DNA of 5,361 nucleotides, taken from contig CALBNQ010000056.1 of assembly GCA_937896495.1 (NCBI GenBank), positions 1-5,361 on the forward strand, written 5' to 3'. Origin of the DNA: an uncultured archaeon (lineage in GTDB: Archaea; Thermoproteota; Nitrososphaeria; Nitrososphaerales; Nitrosopumilaceae). The position numbers were made by a program, and so were the translations under genes. Under the pieces are notes generated by a model, which ran no database searches, was not told the DNA's origin, and worked only from the letters and a program-made list of their open reading frames with translations. Shown here piece after piece: positions 3,910 through 5,361 of the stretch; position 1 is the first letter of the stretch, and each line of letters starts with the position of its first letter.

Positions 3910-4811
3910 CAATAATTGGAAGCGGTAGAGTTGGTGCAGATATTGCATTTTTATGTGCAGCAAATGCCCTAGATGATATTTTATTGATCAATCGTACTAA
4001 GGATAAAGCAATCGGAGAATCATTAGATATTGCAAATTCCATTCCGTCTGACTCTAAATTCTCTATTCGTGGAACTGATGATTTTTCAAAATTATCTGGC
4101 TCAAATATTGTGATTGTGTCTGCAAGTGTTTCAATTTATCAAAAATATAGGACAGAACATCTCTTTTCTCAAGTAAATATGATTAAAAATATTGCAAAAA
4201 AAGTAAAACAATATTGTCCTACTGCAATAGTTTTGATAATTTCTAATCCTTTAGATGTATTGACTTATTTTTTCCAAAAAGAATCACAATTAGATCGATT
4301 CAAAGTAATTGGCATTGCATCTAGTCTTGATTCCAGTCGATTTCATTATGTTCTTTCAGAAAAATTTAACGTTCCGTTACATTCGATTTCAAATCCTACA
4401 GTTATTGGGGAACATGGAGATTCAATGGTTCTATTGTTTTCAAATATTAAGGTAAACAACGTTCCAATTCTTTCCAAAATTAATGAAAATGAAATGGAAT
4501 CTATTGTAAATAATGTTAAAAATTATTGGAAAGTACTGAGAATGTATAACACTAGATCAAGATACGGTATTGCAAAAAGAACTTTTGATGTGATAGATTC
4601 TTTTATCAATTCAAAAGATTTGGAAATTTCTGCATCTGTAGTTTTAGATGGGGAATATGGTGAGAATGATGTATCTATTGGTGTTCCTGTAAAAATTTCC
4701 AAAAATGGAAGTATTGAAATTCAAAAAATCACTCTCACACCAAAAGAATCAGAATTATTAAAAAAATCATCCAATCAAATTAGAAATTTCATAAAATCGG
4801 TCAAGTCTTAA
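3903..4811 (+). CDS. mdh: Malate/lactate-type dehydrogenase (probable malate dehydrogenase)
   Basis: Protein of 302 aa of the LDH/MDH superfamily, of normal length; cytoplasmic, interconverting malate and oxaloacetate if a true MDH. The Rossmann motif GSGRVG (Gly6, Gly8, Gly11) opens the protein. The second strand ends LLINRT: Asn30-Arg31 stands where NAD-specific enzymes have Asp, a pattern like the GR of the Methanocaldococcus jannaschii enzyme that favours NADP. The core is intact: Asn115-Pro116 (ISNPLD), Asp143 and Arg146 (LDSSRF), and catalytic His171 in GEHGDS. The mobile loop is unusual: SVSIYQKYRTEH (75-86) lacks the first substrate Arg (Ile78 in an ungapped alignment). Arg83 may replace the second, shifted by one residue. 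The substrate is therefore less certain than the fold. It is the second gene of a USP operon and its ATG lies in a hairpin stem. Confidence 0.85.
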   Translation: MISIIGSGRVGADIAFLCAANALDDILLINRTKDKAIGESLDIANSIPSDSKFSIRGTDDFSKLSGSNIVIVSASVSIYQKYRTEHLFSQVNMIKNIAKKVKQYCPTAIVLIISNPLDVLTYFFQKESQLDRFKVIGIASSLDSSRFHYVLSEKFNVPLHSISNPTVIGEHGDSMVLLFSNIKVNNVPILSKINENEMESIVNNVKNYWKVLRMYNTRSRYGIAKRTFDVIDSFINSKDLEISASVVLDGEYGENDVSIGVPVKISKNGSIEIQKITLTPKESELLKKSSNQIRNFIKSVKS

Positions 4812-4819
4812 AATAAACA

Positions 4820-4840
4820 TGATTAATGAATGAATAATCA
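4820..4840. repeat. Small inverted repeat between convergent genes
   Basis: TGATTA (4820-4825) and TAATCA (4835-4840) form a 6-bp inverted repeat with a 9-base loop that includes the tandem ATGA. The second arm contains the stop codon of the minus-strand USP gene. The 26-base gap between stop codons has no T-run on the + strand, so the dehydrogenase transcript may run on into antisense of the USP gene. A terminator role is possible but weak. Confidence 0.25.
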
Positions 4841-5299
4841 AGCATCAATTAGCAATACTGGACATTTTCCAATTTCAATAACTTTCCTTGAAACACTACC
4901 TAGAGATAAAAGTCTCTTAATTCCAGATAGTTTCTTTCTTTTTGCCATTACAATTAGATCAAATTTTTGATTTTTGATATATTTTGTAATTGCTTCATCT
5001 GCGTATCCAGTAACTACTTTGGATTTAATGGCAATATTTTGTGATTTGTAAAATTCTGCTTTATTCTCCATCTCTTTTTTTCTATTAATTAGTGACTGTT
5101 TTGCTGCTTTTTTAAACTCCCTTACCAATGCCTTGCTTTCTGTTCCAGATAAAGCAAATGTTGGGGGTCTTTGTAATGATTCTACAACATGTAAAATTAG
5201 AATTTCTGATGAATTATTTTTTGCAATATGTACTGCATGTTTGAGTGCTTTATCGCCTGCAGAAGTACCTGCATGAGGAACTAGAATTTTTTTGTACAT
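4838..5299 (-). CDS. Universal stress protein (USP) lacking the ATP-binding motif
   Basis: UspA-fold protein of 153 aa. The fold is clear from the N-terminal MYKKILVPHAGTSAGDKALKHA, the strand ILILHVVE (33-40), YADEAITKYIKNQKFDLIVMA (99-119), LGSVSRKVIE (133-142) and the last strand CPVLLIDA. The ligand residues are changed: the Asp after strand 1 is Ala10 (VPHAGT). The GxxG of the ATP loop reads Ala119-Lys-Arg-Lys122, followed by eleven rather than nine residues before Gly134-Ser135. ATP binding as in the other two USP proteins is therefore unlikely; the basic loop AKRKKLSGIKR may contact something else. A charged helical insert (55-85) is longer than in its neighbours. Some family members, such as UspA of Haemophilus influenzae, also do not bind ATP. 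It is convergent with the dehydrogenase gene and appears to have its own leaderless promoter. Confidence 0.88.
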   Translation of the reverse strand: MYKKILVPHAGTSAGDKALKHAVHIAKNNSSEILILHVVESLQRPPTFALSGTESKALVREFKKAAKQSLINRKKEMENKAEFYKSQNIAIKSKVVTGYADEAITKYIKNQKFDLIVMAKRKKLSGIKRLLSLGSVSRKVIEIGKCPVLLIDA

Positions 5300-5313
5300 T
5301 ATTTTTTATCGGA

Positions 5314-5328
5314 TAAATAAAGTATATC
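5314..5328 (-). promoter_or_regulatory. Putative TATA box of the third USP gene
   Basis: On the minus strand this reads GATATACTTTATTTA, 15-29 bases before ATG 5299, the distance expected for a leaderless or very short-leader transcript. The inverted repeat TTTATC-G-GATAAA (5305-5317) overlaps its downstream edge. Confidence 0.4.
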
Positions 5329-5361
5329 AGTGTTCAAGAAAATTTCTTTATTGATTTTTAT

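Overview
The window looks like chromosomal DNA from an ammonia-oxidising archaeon of the Nitrososphaerota (Thaumarchaeota), probably Nitrosopumilus-like. This rests on very low G+C (about 30% by eye), starts without Shine-Dalgarno sequences, AT-rich TATA-like boxes about 20-30 bases before several start codons (short-leader or leaderless transcripts), and stand-alone universal stress (USP), CBS and small winged-helix proteins side by side. The assignment is by protein character, not by a database match. I see no mobile element, CRISPR array, rRNA or tRNA.

Layout: (1) 1-182, the C-terminal end of an Hsp20-type small heat-shock protein (+). (2) 213-632, an unrecognised helical protein of 139 aa (-), convergent with it. 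(3) 777-1205, a USP protein with an intact ATP motif (+), facing (4) 1265-1591, a 108-aa winged-helix regulator (-); a hairpin with T-runs on both sides separates their 3' ends. (5) 1773-2603, a four-CBS-repeat protein (-), and (6) 2784-3245, a classical two-CBS protein (-), each with its own 5' region of about 180-210 bases. (7) 3453-3887, a second ATP-type USP, followed after 15 bases by (8) 3903-4811, a malate/lactate-type dehydrogenase (+); these form the only clear operon. (9) 4838-5299, a third USP (-) that has lost the ATP motif, convergent with the dehydrogenase.

As a whole the window is a small stress and energy-sensing neighbourhood. Five of its nine genes belong to families known to bind adenine nucleotides or to derive from such binders (three USP, two CBS), beside a chaperone fragment, a transcription factor and a central-carbon NAD(P) dehydrogenase. 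The link between them is inferred from position only, except for the USP-dehydrogenase pair, whose spacing makes cotranscription likely.

The most useful non-coding signals are inverted repeats at functional positions: an 8-bp operator-like palindrome (685-705) before the first USP; a related AATG/CATT repeat cluster (1634-1664) before the winged-helix gene; a bidirectional terminator-like hairpin (1267-1286); a bulged hairpin after the four-CBS gene (1719-1760); a nested inverted repeat in the leader of the second USP (3402-3442); and a 9-bp inverted repeat (3886-3909) spanning that USP's stop codon and the dehydrogenase start codon. In DNA this AT-rich, some 8-9 bp inverted repeats are expected by chance, so position and conservation have to decide.
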